From NCBI RefSeq assembly GCF_036898095.1, contig NC_090765.1, positions 33,831,007-33,895,006 on the forward strand: a DNA stretch of 64,000 nucleotides, written 5' to 3'. The notes below the pieces were generated by a model. The model had not been told where the DNA came from, ran no database searches, and was given only the letters and a program-made list of their open reading frames with translations. Made by a program: the position numbers and the translations under genes. This document shows positions 10,760-21,126 of this stretch, in pieces. The stretch is from Palaemon carinicauda (lineage: Eukaryota; Arthropoda; Malacostraca; Decapoda; Palaemonidae). Every line of letters begins with the position of its first letter. The stretch's first letter is position 1.

Positions 10760-11700
10760 CAGTTAAGAAAAGGTTTGGGATCTCGAAAGACAGTATAGAC
10801 TTCTTAGAAGAATATAAGTCTAAATCTACCAGAAGGCAATATGAGTCGTCTTGGAAGAAATGGGTTGCTTTTGTCAAGGAAAAAAGACCAAAAGAGATCT
10901 CAACAGACTTCTGTTTACCCTTCTTTATTTGCCTTCATGGACAAGGTTTAGCAGCCAACATGATAACGTGTAAATCAGCCTCGACTAGACCTTTGCTTTA
11001 CGCCTTCCAAGTAGACTTATCCATCGAAATCTTTAACAAGATCCCTAAGGCCTGTACTAGGCTTAGGCCTGCAGCACATCTGAAGCCCATATCATGGTAC
11101 TTGAATAAGGTCCTACACTTTGCCTCAACAGTGAACAATGAGGACAGTTCTCTGAAAGATCTGACTCAAAAAGTTATATTCTTGTTTGCTATAGCCTCGG
11201 GGGCCAGAGTTAGTGAAATAGTGGCCCTTTCTCGTGATGAGGGCCATATTCAGTTCACAGATGCGGGAGAACTGAATCTCTTTCCTGACCCAACGTTTCT
11301 CGGAAAGAACGAGCTACCTACCAAAAGATGGGGTCCCTGGAGAATCTGCCCTCTGAAGGAAGATGCCTCGCTGTGTCCAGTAGTGTCTAAAGGTCTATCT
11401 TCGTAGAACTTCAGACTTCAGAGGAGGACAGCATTTTAAAGGAGAAACATCGGGCTCAAACTTATCCCTAAAACAGCTAAGGGCGAAGATCACCTACTTC
11501 ATTCGCAGAGCGGATCTTGACAGTACACCCGCAGGTCACGATCCTAGAAAAATTGCTTCGTCATTGAACTTCTTCCAATACATGGATTTCGAGCGTCTTC
11601 ACTCGTATACTAGATGGAAGTCATCCAGAGTGTTTTTTAAACACTACGCGAAGCAAGTGCAAGAGTTGAAAAGGTATGAGTGGCAGCAGGTAGTGTTCTA
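10735..11700 (+). pseudogene. Tyrosine recombinase of family-1 DIRS
   Basis: Would integrate the circular DNA copy through a covalent tyrosine intermediate. An N-terminal helical DNA-binding part (FLEEYKSKSTRRQYESSWKK) is followed by the catalytic domain. The first arginine lies in GARVSEIV (about 11205-11230). After a frame break near 11400 the neighbouring frame supplies GHDPRKIASS (H-x-x-R, about 11535) and RVFFKHY (probable nucleophile tyrosine, about 11640). The R, HxxR and Y signature is thus present but split by one frameshift. This separates the element from LTR retrotransposons, which would have a DDE integrase here. Confidence 0.85.
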
Positions 11701-12705
11701 AAACCTGTTGCTTAGCGCTGCTAGGAACAGTGAATTGATTGGGACTGTCATGTATAGGGTGTACGTGTTGACACCTTATAGGGCAACATGTAAAGTGAAG
11801 TGTCACCCTATGGACTGTTCCAGTTATTAAAGGTGAAGAAACACAGAGTTATCACTTGTGCCATGTGTTCTTTACACAATGTGAAAAGACAGTCATTCAC
11901 AGAAACGCATGTTAGAAAATTTATTAAATTTTCAGTTTGGTGGCATTAACTACTGTTTCCTTTCAGGCGTAACAAGTATTTCTGGTCTCATCTCCATTTT
12001 TATGTTTCTTGTTATTCACATGCATTTTTAGTGTTACTATATAATGTATGTTGAATTACTATTTATTAATTACCAATAAATAATTGTATGCTATATAATG
12101 TATGTTGAATTACTATTTATTAATTACCAATAAATAATTGATTGGTACTGTATTTGCATCTTATCTCGCCCCAAATTTAAATAAATAAAGATTTGTGTGA
12201 GCATTATCTATTTATCCGCTTATATTCTGCATATTGACATGAGAACAATTGAAATATCTTTGTTCTTACATGTATACAACCTTTTTCTGCCTATGCATAC
12301 TTTGTTCCTACACAGATACAAACTTGTCTGTTGTTGCATACAGCTAAGCCTGTATGTCTTGGATGCTATGTTGGCTTTTGTAAACCTTTGTTCGTATTGA
12401 AAATACAAACTTCGGCAGGTTTTGTATACAGTGAAACCTGTATGCTTTTGTTGCTAGGTTTGTTCATATGGGATATGCAAACCTCGAGACTTTTCCTGAG
12501 TCTGGTATGACTCTTCCCTGTAGGGGGCTGGAAGCACTAACATAGTTCATGATTAGAAGTAATGACGTATAACGGTAACGTCATATGTCTCTAAGGTCTG
12601 AGCGACCAAGAAAATATTGTATTGAGGTTAAGGCACATTTGGAAATCCACAGATACATTAATGCTCTGATAACCTTCCATCAGGAGGACATGGTCTGATC
12701 CCAAA
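11701..12705. repeat. 3' region of family-1 DIRS with tandem and palindromic repeats
   Basis: No gene is seen. A block of about 54 bases beginning ctatataatgtatgttg is repeated head to tail at about 12036-12141. From 12255 to 12485 a degenerate palindrome of the type tttgttc-n-atacaaac occurs about five times. A sequence like the terminal-repeat end (accttccatcaggaggacatgg) lies at about 12672-12694. Confidence 0.6.
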
Positions 12706-13222
12706 AAACGGATTTTGAGTGAAGTGAAAAATCTATTTTTGGGTGAGATAGCCATGTCGTCCGGATGGAACCGCCCTCCCTTCTAGGAAAAGGCCTTGGC
12801 AGGATCCCTCCCGAAACTACTGTATCTGCAGCACCTTGCTCAACGCTACAAGGAATAAACATAGCGGCGACAATGGCGCCATCTAGATACAGTACTCAAA
12901 TAGTCACGGAGGAAGGGTACCTTGATAACGGCTCCCCTTCTATTTTTGCCACTTTCCCCCTCGAAGCGATAACGCTATTCGGGGTGAAGATTGCTATGTG
13001 TCATATCATGATATACGTCCCCTGATATTATGCGATATCCTTAAAGGAAACTTTAAGGATATTCACGCCAGGAGTTAGAATTCTGGAGACCTTATGGGAA
13101 ATTCTCTGGGAATATCACTGTAGTCAAATATTCCCTAGGAAGCTACTTAAAGGAACCTTCCATCAGGACGACATGGCTATCTCACCCAAAAATAGATTTT
13201 TCGCCTCGCTCAAAATCCGTTT
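12706..13222. repeat. Right terminal unit of family-1 DIRS, itself bounded by inverted repeats
   Basis: The unit is flanked by inverted arms of about 57 bases. The left arm starts AAACGGATTTTGAG and contains gggtgagatagccatgtcg; the right arm is its complement ending at 13222. Within it, 12852-13177 is the inverted partner of the left terminal repeat at 4371-4693. It could also be read as a foldback repeat that supplied both ends. Confidence 0.75.
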
Positions 13223-13377
13223 ATAGTAATTTTACACAGACACGAAAATTTACCATAAACTCTTCCATATCACTCCCTCTACCTTTGCTTTGGTTCTACT
13301 GTTATGGCTAATTAACATTACTAATATAAGTTTTTTCTTTCTGGTTGCCTTTGTGTTGTCCAGTGCCTTCTTAAGAC
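13223..13377. other. Short AT-rich spacer, nothing seen
   Basis: Sequence between the family-1 terminal unit and the next DIRS fragment. I see no coding or repeat structure. Confidence 0.5.
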
Positions 13378-13800
13378 CTACATATACCCTCCATCCCTGT
13401 GAAGATGGACCAAGAATTCTGCAATTCTAGGCTGAGAGGTTCTGGAAGAAGAATGACCTTTCATCTGGCACCAGCGTAAAAAAAAACTGCCCATTTGACT
13501 TGATAAACTCGACATGTAGAGCATCACATGGCTTAGGCTAACTAGATGAAAAGCCTTCTTACCTTGAGACCCTCCTGACAGACTCCACGCATGTGGAGCC
13601 CCTGATGAAGACAATGAAAGTGAGGCTGTTTGAGTAGATCTGGTCTCTCTAGCAATCTGACAGGAGGCTTCACTAGGACCTCAAAAAGGTCTGGGAACCA
13701 GTCCTTTCGAGGCCAGAAGGGAGCGATGAGGGCCAAGAAAAGAAGACTGGTTTCCCTTGCCTTGATAAAATGCCCAGATCAGAGAGAGGGAGGAGGTGTA
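13378..13800 (-). pseudogene. DIRS fragment: connection region to recombinase N-terminus
   Basis: On the minus strand the frame reads ALIAPFWPRKDWFPDLFEVL, the conserved stretch between RNase H and recombinase also seen at 10217-10759 and 22746-23198. It then passes through a frame change to PRIAEFLVHLHRDGGYM, the beginning of a recombinase N-terminal domain. Both ends are cut off. It is an isolated piece closest in wording to family 2. Confidence 0.65.
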
Positions 13801-14199
13801 CACCTGAAGACTTCCTCATTTTGTAAGTGGGCATCTGTCCTCATGTACTGGGGATACTTGAACAAAGGGAAGATGACTTGGTAACCAAAGTTCATTCCTA
13901 TGATATGGAATAATAATTGAAAAACAATACAAGACTGAAAAATTATTTGAAAAAAAACCTCACACTGATTGGGCACCCCTATATCAATACAAAAACACAA
14001 GTACCTGGTTTTAATTTTCTAGGGCACCCACACACCCAAAAAAATATATAAAATATAAGTCCTATTTAAAAATACAGTCCCATTAGGTTTATGATGACAA
14101 TTTCTTAGCAATTAACACCAAGAAAGAGCCTTTTTGGTCAAGGTCAAAGTATTCAAACAAAGTTCCCAGCTTGTGACATAAGAAAGTTCCAAGCTTGTT
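13801..14199. other. A-rich spacer
   Basis: No gene is seen. One copy of the tgtgacataagaaagttcc repeat found at 15206-15277 lies at about 14172-14195, directly before the minisatellite. Confidence 0.5.
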
Positions 14200-14552
14200 A
14201 CCGTCTGCTGCCCTGGAGGAGGACACTGCCGTCTGCTGCCCTGGAGGAGGACACTGCCGTCTGCTGCCCTGGAAAGGGACAGTGCCGTCTGCTGCCCTGG
14301 AAAGGGACAGTGCCGTCTGCTGCCCTGGAGGGGGATACTGCCGTCTGCTGCCCTGGAGAGGAACACTGCCGTCTTCTGCTCTGGAGGGGGACACTGCCGT
14401 CTGATGCCCTGGAGGGGGACACTGCCATCTGAGTGCCCTGGAGGGAGACACTGCCGTCTGATGCCCTGGAGGGGGACACTGCCGTCTTCTGCCCTGGAGG
14501 GGGACACTGCCGTCTGATGCCCTGGACGGGGACACTGCCATCTGCTGTCCCG
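14200..14552. repeat. 28-bp GC-rich minisatellite, about 12 copies
   Basis: The unit begins gccgtctgctgccctggagg and is followed by (a/g)ggacact, 28 bases in all. It repeats without gaps from 14200 to about 14536, with one 29-base unit and a decayed last copy. Because 28 is not a multiple of 3, each minus-strand frame cycles through the same three peptides (DGSVPLQG, RRQCPPPG, QTAVSPSRA), and all three frames stay open across the array. Confidence 0.95.
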
Positions 14553-14625
14553 AAGAATACACTTGAGTGTGCCTCTGCTCCTTCTTGTAGAGTGGCACTA
14601 CCTGTACAGGAACTGTTGAGAGCCA

Positions 14626-15030
14626 CTACCACTGGCTAGACTGATGTTTAGCATCTGATGGCCTGGAGAGTTGAACTAAATGCTGCTGAGGAGAGAGGGT
14701 AACTGCCTCAGCTGTAGCTACTGGAGCCATTTCTGGCCTACTGGCTTTGGCCGGGTTACCCAAGAACTGCTCCCCTAGTCCACTGGCTGCAGTCTCTGGC
14801 GGACTAAAGGGGTTAGTTGCCGGAACAGGTGAGGAAGCAAAAGGTCCACCACAAGCAGGAGACTCCCAGAAGCCTGGTACAGGTGGGAGTAATGGTGAGA
14901 ACCCTGGATGGGGCTGGAGACCTCCAATCACTGGTTCTGCTCCAGTTACAGGGATGGCCAGACCATTCCCGTTTGGCCAAACAGGGGACGTAGGAGCGCT
15001 GGTGGTCACTGTGGTTGACCCCAGTAGCAA
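14626..15030 (-). CDS. Proline-rich open frame, unknown
   Basis: A minus-strand frame of 134 residues, rich in Pro, Gly, Ser and Ala (stretches such as PGFSPLLPPVPGFW and SSPVPATNPFSPPETAASG). It ends just upstream of the minisatellite, and the frame at 14198-14632 leads into it. No domain, signal peptide or membrane segment is visible. It may be a remnant of a low-complexity retroelement gag tail or an exon of an unrecognised gene. Open frames arise easily in GC-rich low-complexity DNA, so coding status is doubtful. Confidence 0.2.
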   Translation of the reverse strand: MLLGSTTVTTSAPTSPVWPNGNGLAIPVTGAEPVIGGLQPHPGFSPLLPPVPGFWESPACGGPFASSPVPATNPFSPPETAASGLGEQFLGNPAKASRPEMAPVATAEAVTLSPQQHLVQLSRPSDAKHQSSQW

Positions 15031-15205
15031 TGTGGCACGTTGATGACGGCTTAATGCTCCTCAGCGCCCCTTCGGGGAATTCTACCATTTCTCTTTGTGT
15101 AGGGAAATGTTGAAGAGTGGTCGGCATTCGGACAATAGGCAGTCTGCGTGCTACGTATGGCCACAGTCCGCAAACCACTACACAGTGACACAAGGAACCT
15201 TGAAG

Positions 15206-15277
15206 TGTGTGACATAAGAAAGTTCAAAGCCTGTGACATAAGAAACCTTGGAGCATGTGACATAAGAAAGCTTCAAA
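15206..15277. repeat. 24-bp tandem repeat, three copies
   Basis: Units start tgtgacataagaaa and then diverge (gttcaaagcc, ccttggagca, gcttcaaact). A further copy is at about 14172-14195 on the other side of the minisatellite, so the same small repeat brackets the 14.2-15.2 kb block. Confidence 0.8.
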
Positions 15278-15299
15278 CTTAAAGGAGAACCACGCTACA

Positions 15300-15604
15300 T
15301 TGTGGTTCATTATCTACAAAAGGAGTCAGAAAGGTTTGGACATTGACAACTTCCTCTCAGTACCTAGATGGAGAAGTTCCAACAACGCCTCGTTTGACAG
15401 GGGACCTGCCATACTCAACGATGGCCAGACCTGTAAAATATCAGAAAAAGAGCAGCCACCCCCCCGAGGGGAGGGCAGAACCGCTTCTCCAGGGGAAACA
15501 GTTCTGTCCCTCGAACCCCAAAATTGACCTGATGTTAAATGGTCTATGCTTCTGCTTGACCGTTCCCCAGGAGACTGATCGAGCAAGAGATTCGGGAAGA
15601 GATT

Positions 15605-15638
<34 letters not shown>

Positions 15639-15767
15639 ATGAAGAAGCCCGAAGTTTCTTCGACTTCGAGGAGGACCCTGAAGACAAAGAATCTCTCTTC
15701 AACTTTTTGCGCCTACGTCCAAAGCACTCCCACTGGGAGGCAGATCATCCTCAACACTCAGGGCAGG
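15300..15767 (-). pseudogene. gag fragment of family-2 DIRS
   Basis: The minus-strand frame contains RSIDHLTSGQFWGSRD, then LPSPRGGGCSFSDILQVWPS and LSNEALLELLHLG. This is the family-2 gag motif found five more times in the window. Upstream (15640-15767) is the preceding part (LPPSGSALDVG), interrupted by a run of 29 G (15608-15636). It lies downstream of the recombinase of element B on the same strand, so it belongs to another copy joined at about 15767. Confidence 0.65.
15608..15636 (+). repeat. Poly-G run of 29
   Basis: An uninterrupted G homopolymer inside a gag remnant. It may be a true G-tract or partly a sequencing/assembly length artefact. Confidence 0.9.
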
Positions 15768-15962
15768 AGTTGCCCTACGCAAGCTGTATGTTGAGATATT
15801 TAGAAGTGTGACCGTCCATGTAAAAGTTATTCAGAGTCTTTTGTAGTAAAAACTATTGTAACCAAGACTTTCCCAATATCAACTCGCCAGGGTATAGGGA
15901 CACAACAGCGTAAGCTTAATACTAGGTACACAAAGGAGCATGGTTTACCTGCTGAGGTCATC

Positions 15963-16840
15963 TTATGCAGAGAACCAAGGATGCTGTTTTCCCCAGGAGA
16001 GAGGACAATGAAGAAAAGAATAAGAGCCAGTCAAACCAGATACTGTCCTCAACCTTCTGATACTTGTCCAATAAGGAGCTTGAGGTTTTATACCAGTCAT
16101 TGTGTAGCCACCACAGGGCCGATAGAAAATGTATCGAGCTTCCTGTGGGTCACTTCTTGCAGCCATTGAGCTGTGAAAGTGTTCTGATGTTTCCACACCC
16201 CAGCCTGAAGAGCCTGTTATTGAGAATTTCCTCTTGAATCCCAGCCTGACATCATGAGCTCTGGGGCGACGTGAAGGAAGAGGGTTTGGATTCAGAGCAT
16301 GGTCTATGGCCTTGCAAATCCAAGTTGAGATGGTATACTTGGCGACCCTCCTCTTAGTCCTTCCTGAGCTGATGAAGAGTGCAGGCACACAGGGACAGCC
16401 TGCGGCTGTTCTCTTAAGGTACAGCCTCAAACTCCTCACTAAGAGTTAGAGATGATCAGGGTAATCTGTTACAGAACAAGACTCGAAATCCGGGAGGAGT
16501 CGAATCGAGGATATGCTACTCCCAAGTTCTGAGTCTTAGCAACAAAATCAGGTACGAAGCTGAATGTTACCTCTCCCCATCCCCTTGAATGAGCGATGTC
16601 GAATGAGAGACCATGAAGTTCACCAAATCGCTTGGCCGAAGCCAAAGCAAGCAGAAACACCGTCTTCCAAATTAGGTGGCAATCTGTTGCCTAGAGTATT
16701 GGTTCTTGAACGGCCTGAGAACTCGAACCACATTCCATGGGGGGAGATCTCACTTCAGACCGAGGACAGGTAAGTTGATAACTCTGTATGAGTAAGTTAA
16801 GTTCTAGCGATGAAGAAACGTCCATTCCCTTCAATCTAAA
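15963..16840 (-). pseudogene. Tyrosine recombinase core of DIRS element B
   Basis: Minus-strand pieces read FRLKGMDVSSSLELNLLIQS (about 16840-16780), VFLLALASAKRFGELHGLS (16660 downward, the arginine region of tyrosine recombinases), GWGEVTFSFVPDFVAKTQN, then MRSLRLYLKRTAAGCP, TKRRVAKYTISTWICKAIDH and RPRAHDVR (H-x-x-R). The tyrosine end is garbled by frameshifts and a deletion after the HDVR box. The same order with fewer losses is in element D (31830-32590). The N-terminal part of this gene is at 22550-22690, on the other side of the inserted transposon. Confidence 0.75.
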
Positions 16841-18621
16841 GGCGAGGCTTAACCCTGGATAGGTACGCTCCTCGGACACCCCTTTAAGGGTATACTCGGA
16901 CGCGAACGACCCCGACGCCAAAAAAAATTCTTGAAAAATCAGTTTTTGCAGTAACCTCCTTTTTTCTTTTTCCAAAAAAAACTTCAATGAATGCTTAAAA
17001 CAACTGTAAAGATAAATACTACTCATCTGCAGAAAAACTATTTATTATAAATATTTTAAAAAATTAAGTAGAAAGAAAAAAAGACCTGACATAAAAATTC
17101 ATAAAAAAAAAGTTTATACATATATACACAAATCCTTCTAGGAATTGATTCTTGAATGTTTAGGACACATCTTGATGTATTTTGGATGAAGTCAGACCCA
17201 TGGAGGTGAAGATCTGAAATGAGAAAAAAAGGGTAACTTTTTTTGGCCAAAAAAATTTGTCCAAATTTCATGAATTTTTTTGGGTACCCAAATGAAATAG
17301 GAAGTGGCTAATTTTTTTAGGGAATAAACATATGTTATCCTAAAATAGAAATATGTAAAAAAATCTTCATTATTTTGTAAATTACATTTATATCAGGGGC
17401 CATATCTAAAGGTAATTTTTTGAGTACTTAGAAATTTCGTAAAAAAATACATATATTTAATATATATGATATTTATGCAGGTAAAAATATACCAAAATAT
17501 CACAAATTCTATAGGGAACAAGAATATATATAGATAGGGCAGCTTACGCTTCGGATATGTTCACAAAATGGCCGCCAACCACACTGACTCAGACTCCCTA
17601 ATCTGCCACTTGAAATGTAGGAAGGGTATGTCAATTTCAAGGTGTTATTTACTAATCTAATTATTATTGGATATGCATAAAAATTGTATGGTGGGTTGCT
17701 GGATAATTGTCGATTATTTTACGACTATAAAATTGAAATTCTGACCCAAAAAAAATTTTTTGAAGGGAAATAAAATCGAAAAAAAAAAAATGTAAAACAA
17801 TATAATATTTTAGCTAAAAAAATTTGATGATATTCAATAAAAAAAAAGTAAACAAAATTTTCCGACAAATAAACATCTAGAGGAATCATTACTCTGTGAT
17901 AGTTCCTCAGTACGTAGTAATTTTGAAAGAATTGGGAAAAAACGAAAAAATGGCAATCACCGGAAAATCGAACACATACCTATATATACGCCATATCTGG
18001 CTAAAAAAAAGATAGGCATGGGTAGCAAGATCATCTAGAAACACTTCCCAACACTATAAAAATATAAGTTTTGCGACACTACTTGCCAATTCCTTACGGT
18101 AACATGACTAAGCAAAAAAATGCAAAACAAATAAAAAGGGGCACTCGCGGAAAAATGGCTAACATTCTAATATACGGCATTTCAGAAAAAAAAAATTCAG
18201 CCACGTGCTAGGCAAACCATCAAGGCACATTTTCCGACAAATAAACATCTAAATGAATAATTACTCTGTGATAGTTCCTTAGTACGTAGTAATTTTGAAA
18301 GAAATGGGAAAAAACGAAAAAATGGCAATCACAGGAAAATCGAACACATACCTATATATACGCCATATCTGGCTAAAAAAAGAAGATAGGCATGGGTAGC
18401 CAGATCATCTAGAAACACTTTCCAACACTATAAAATTATAAGTTTTGCGACACTACTTGCCAATTCCTTACGGTAACATGACTAAGCAAAAAAATGCAAA
18501 ACAAATAAAAAGGGGCACTCGTGGAAAAATGGCCATTCTAATATACGGCATTTCAGAAAAAAAAAATTTCAGCCACGTGCTAGGCAAACCATCAAGGCAC
18601 ATTTTCCGACAAATAAACATA

Positions 18622-21126
18622 CAGTGATACCTCGGTAGTCGAACGACTCTATACTCGAACAATTCGGAGTTCGACCAAAATTTTCGAGAAATTTTTGCTG
18701 CGGTGCTCGACCAAAAATTCGGTACTCGACCAGCCGAACACGTGACGACCGCATGGGCTTTGTGATGATCGCGCCATCTCGGCCACTCTCGCTTGTTCGG
18801 GAAGCATCAGTTCTCTCGAGAGCGTCACTCAGACAACGCGCGATCAGCATTCGTTGTGATTTAGTGATTTTCAGTGCTTTTAATTGCTTTTTTAGCTTTC
18901 ATAATGAGTCCCAAGAAAGTAATGAGTGTTAAGGGGAAGGAGAAGAGGAAAACAGTGCGAACAACGATCGAGTTGAAGAAGGAAATTATAGCGAAATATG
19001 AGAATGGTGTACGAGTGTCCGATTTAGCGGTAGAATACGGAATGGCGAAGTCGACCATTTCTACGTTTTTAAAGCATAAAGAAATGATTAAGAAGGCGAA
19101 TGTTGCAACGGGAGTTACGGCGGTAACTAAGCAAAGGCCACAAGTGATTGAGGAGATGGAAAAGTTGCTTTTAATATTTATTAAAGAAAAACAGTTGGCC
19201 GGGGAAAGTGTTAGTGAAGCGTTCATTTGTGAAAAAGCGTTGCATATCTATGAAGAATTAGTGAAGAAAAGTCCGAGTACCAGTGAAAGTGATTCATTTA
19301 CATTTAAAGCGAGCAGGGGTTGGTTTGAAAAGTTTCGTAATAGAACAGGTATTCATCGTGTTACTAGGCATGGGGAGGCAGCTAGTTCGGATCAAATTGC
19401 AGCCGATAAATACGTGGGGGAATTCGATCGGTACATAAATGAACAAAATTTGATCGCACAACAAGTCTTTAATTGTGATGAGACTGGGTTATTTTGGAAG
19501 AAAATGCCAGCCAATACGTACATTACCAAGGACGAGACGAAGATGCCAGGTCACAAGCCAATGAAAGATAGGCTAACATTGTTGCTGTGTGCAAATGCAA
19601 GTGGCGATTGCAAGATCAAACCCTTGTTAGTGTACCACTCGGACAACCCCCGGGTGTTCAAACGAAATAATATTTGTAAAAGTGCACTACCAGTTATGTG
19701 GCGCTCGAACACTAAATCTTGGGTCACAAGACAATTCTTTACTGAGTGGATAAACGAAGTGTTTGCCCCCCAGGTTAAGGCTTACCTCATTGAAAAGAGC
19801 TTGCCAATGAAATGTCTTCTGGTTATGGACAATGCTCCTGCACATCCTCCAGGTCTCGAGGATGACTTGAAAGAAGAATACAGCTTTATCAAAATCAAAT
19901 TCTTGCCCCCCAATACTACTCCCATACTCCAGCCCATGGACCAACAGGTCATTTCAAACTTCAAAAAACTCTATACCAAGGCCCTTTTCAGAAAGTGTTT
20001 TGAAGTGACCAGTGACACGAAGTTGACCCTAAAGGAATTCTGGAAGGAACACTTCAGCATCCTCAACTCTGTTAACATGATTGACCAAGCTTGGCGAGGT
20101 GTGACCTATAGGACATTGAACTCTGCCTGGCGTAAGCTGTGGCCATCATGTGTCACAGAGAGGGAGTTTGAAGGTTTCCAACCAGAGGCGGGTCCAAGCA
20201 CTGCTACCCCTGTAATTTCTGATGACACTGATGTCGTTGAGGAAATTGTTGTCATGGGCAGGAGTTTGGGGCTTGAGGTCGACAAGGATGATATTGATGA
20301 GCTTGTAGAAAGCCATTCTACCGAGTTGACTGTGGAGGAATTGTTGCACCTGCAACAACAACAGCAGCAGGATCTGATTGTGGAGCAGGAATCTTCAGAA
20401 GAGGATGAGGTAAGGGAGGATGTTCCAAGTTCTCTCATCAATGAAATTTGTTCCAAGTGGGCAGATGTGCAGGCTTTTGCTGAAAAATACCACCCAGAAA
20501 TTGCAGTAGCAAACCGGGCAGTGCATATGTTTAATGATAGTGTCATGTATCATTTTCGAAGAATACTGCAGAGGAGGAAGAAACAATTAACAATAGACCA
20601 GTTTTTCACAAAAGAAAAGAAAGCTGCTACATCAAAGCCTGTTTCTCCTCCAAAGAAGAGACAAAGAAGAGAAGAAACCCCTGAAATAGATCTGCCCACC
20701 CTTTCATTGGAGAGAGAAACAACTCCTGAAGGAGAACTACCCCGCCACATCATGGAAGGGGACTCTCCTTCCAAGCAGTAACCTCCCCCTTCCATCCTCT
20801 CCACATCCATCCCTGTATGCCATCGAACCGCTGCTCAAAGGTATGTTCACTACAGTACAGAAAATGGTTTAAAATTGTTTTATTTTAGTACAGTAAATGG
20901 TTTAAAATTGTTTTATAGGATTTTCTGACCAATTTCATACACATTTAGATAATTATTGTTGTTTAGGTACACGTTTTATTAATATTTTGGGCCTGTTCGA
21001 GTGCTTGGGAACGGAATAGAATATATACCATTATTTCTTATGGGGAAAAAAAATTCGGTACTCGAACAAATCGGAGGTCGAACACGGATCTCGAACGGAT
21101 TATGGTCGAGTACCGAGGTATCACTG
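18622..21126 (+). mobile_element. Tigger/pogo-type DNA transposon, apparently intact
   Basis: Terminal inverted repeats begin CAGTGATACCTCGGTA and are flanked by TA target duplications (18620-18621 and 21127-21128), as expected for the Tc1/mariner-pogo superfamily. The single open frame encodes a full transposase. The 2505-bp element interrupts the third unit of the 370-bp array; removing it and one TA restores the unit. The order of insertion is therefore DIRS, then piggyBac-type, then Tigger. Confidence 0.93.
18904..20781 (+). CDS. Tigger/Jerky-like transposase with CENP-B type DNA-binding domains
   Basis: Cuts and pastes its own element by recognising the terminal repeats. Reading from MSPKKVMSVK (18904): residues about 15-65 form a pipsqueak/CENP-B N-terminal helix-turn-helix (ELKKEIIAKYENGVRVSDLA, YGMAKSTISTFL). 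About 75-160 is a CENP-B/Tc5-type helix-turn-helix (FKASRGWFEKFRNRTGIH). About 185-370 is the DDE_1 catalytic domain with its three acids in FNCDETGLFW, LLVMDNAPAH and ILQPMDQQV. The C-terminal tail is acidic, then basic (PPKKRQRREE), a possible nuclear signal. An upstream in-frame methionine at 18874 exists, but MSPKK is the usual start in this family. The frame has no stop or shift over about 625 codons, unlike nearly every other transposon gene here. It could be active, or recently so. Confidence 0.93.
   Translation: MSPKKVMSVKGKEKRKTVRTTIELKKEIIAKYENGVRVSDLAVEYGMAKSTISTFLKHKEMIKKANVATGVTAVTKQRPQVIEEMEKLLLIFIKEKQLAGESVSEAFICEKALHIYEELVKKSPSTSESDSFTFKASRGWFEKFRNRTGIHRVTRHGEAASSDQIAADKYVGEFDRYINEQNLIAQQVFNCDETGLFWKKMPANTYITKDETKMPGHKPMKDRLTLLLCANASGDCKIKPLLVYHSDNPRVFKRNNICKSALPVMWRSNTKSWVTRQFFTEWINEVFAPQVKAYLIEKSLPMKCLLVMDNAPAHPPGLEDDLKEEYSFIKIKFLPPNTTPILQPMDQQVISNFKKLYTKALFRKCFEVTSDTKLTLKEFWKEHFSILNSVNMIDQAWRGVTYRTLNSAWRKLWPSCVTEREFEGFQPEAGPSTATPVISDDTDVVEEIVVMGRSLGLEVDKDDIDELVESHSTELTVEELLHLQQQQQQDLIVEQESSEEDEVREDVPSSLINEICSKWADVQAFAEKYHPEIAVANRAVHMFNDSVMYHFRRILQRRKKQLTIDQFFTKEKKAATSKPVSPPKKRQRREETPEIDLPTLSLERETTPEGELPRHIMEGDSPSKQ

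Larger units (their letters stand above)
4371..13222 (+). mobile_element. DIRS-like retroelement, family 1, nearly full length
   Basis: The block contains, in order, a left terminal repeat (4371-4693), a long leader, gag (7140-9030), reverse transcriptase with RNase H (9024-10216), a methyltransferase-like/connection region (10217-10759), a tyrosine recombinase (10735-11700) and a right terminal repeat (within 12706-13222). The two terminal repeats are inverted relative to each other, as in DIRS1-type elements, which integrate through a tyrosine recombinase instead of a DDE integrase and leave no target duplication. Frameshifts in gag, before the reverse transcriptase, after RNase H and in the recombinase, plus an internal deletion, make this copy non-functional. 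A second, truncated copy is at 49444-52674. Confidence 0.85.

Noticed and set aside
4371..13222. LTR retrotransposon
   Set aside because: Terminal repeats are inverted, not direct, and a tyrosine recombinase takes the place of a DDE integrase.
20106..20546. 146-codon antisense frame rich in Ser and Cys
   Set aside because: Shadow of the acidic, Gln-rich part of the Tigger transposase.
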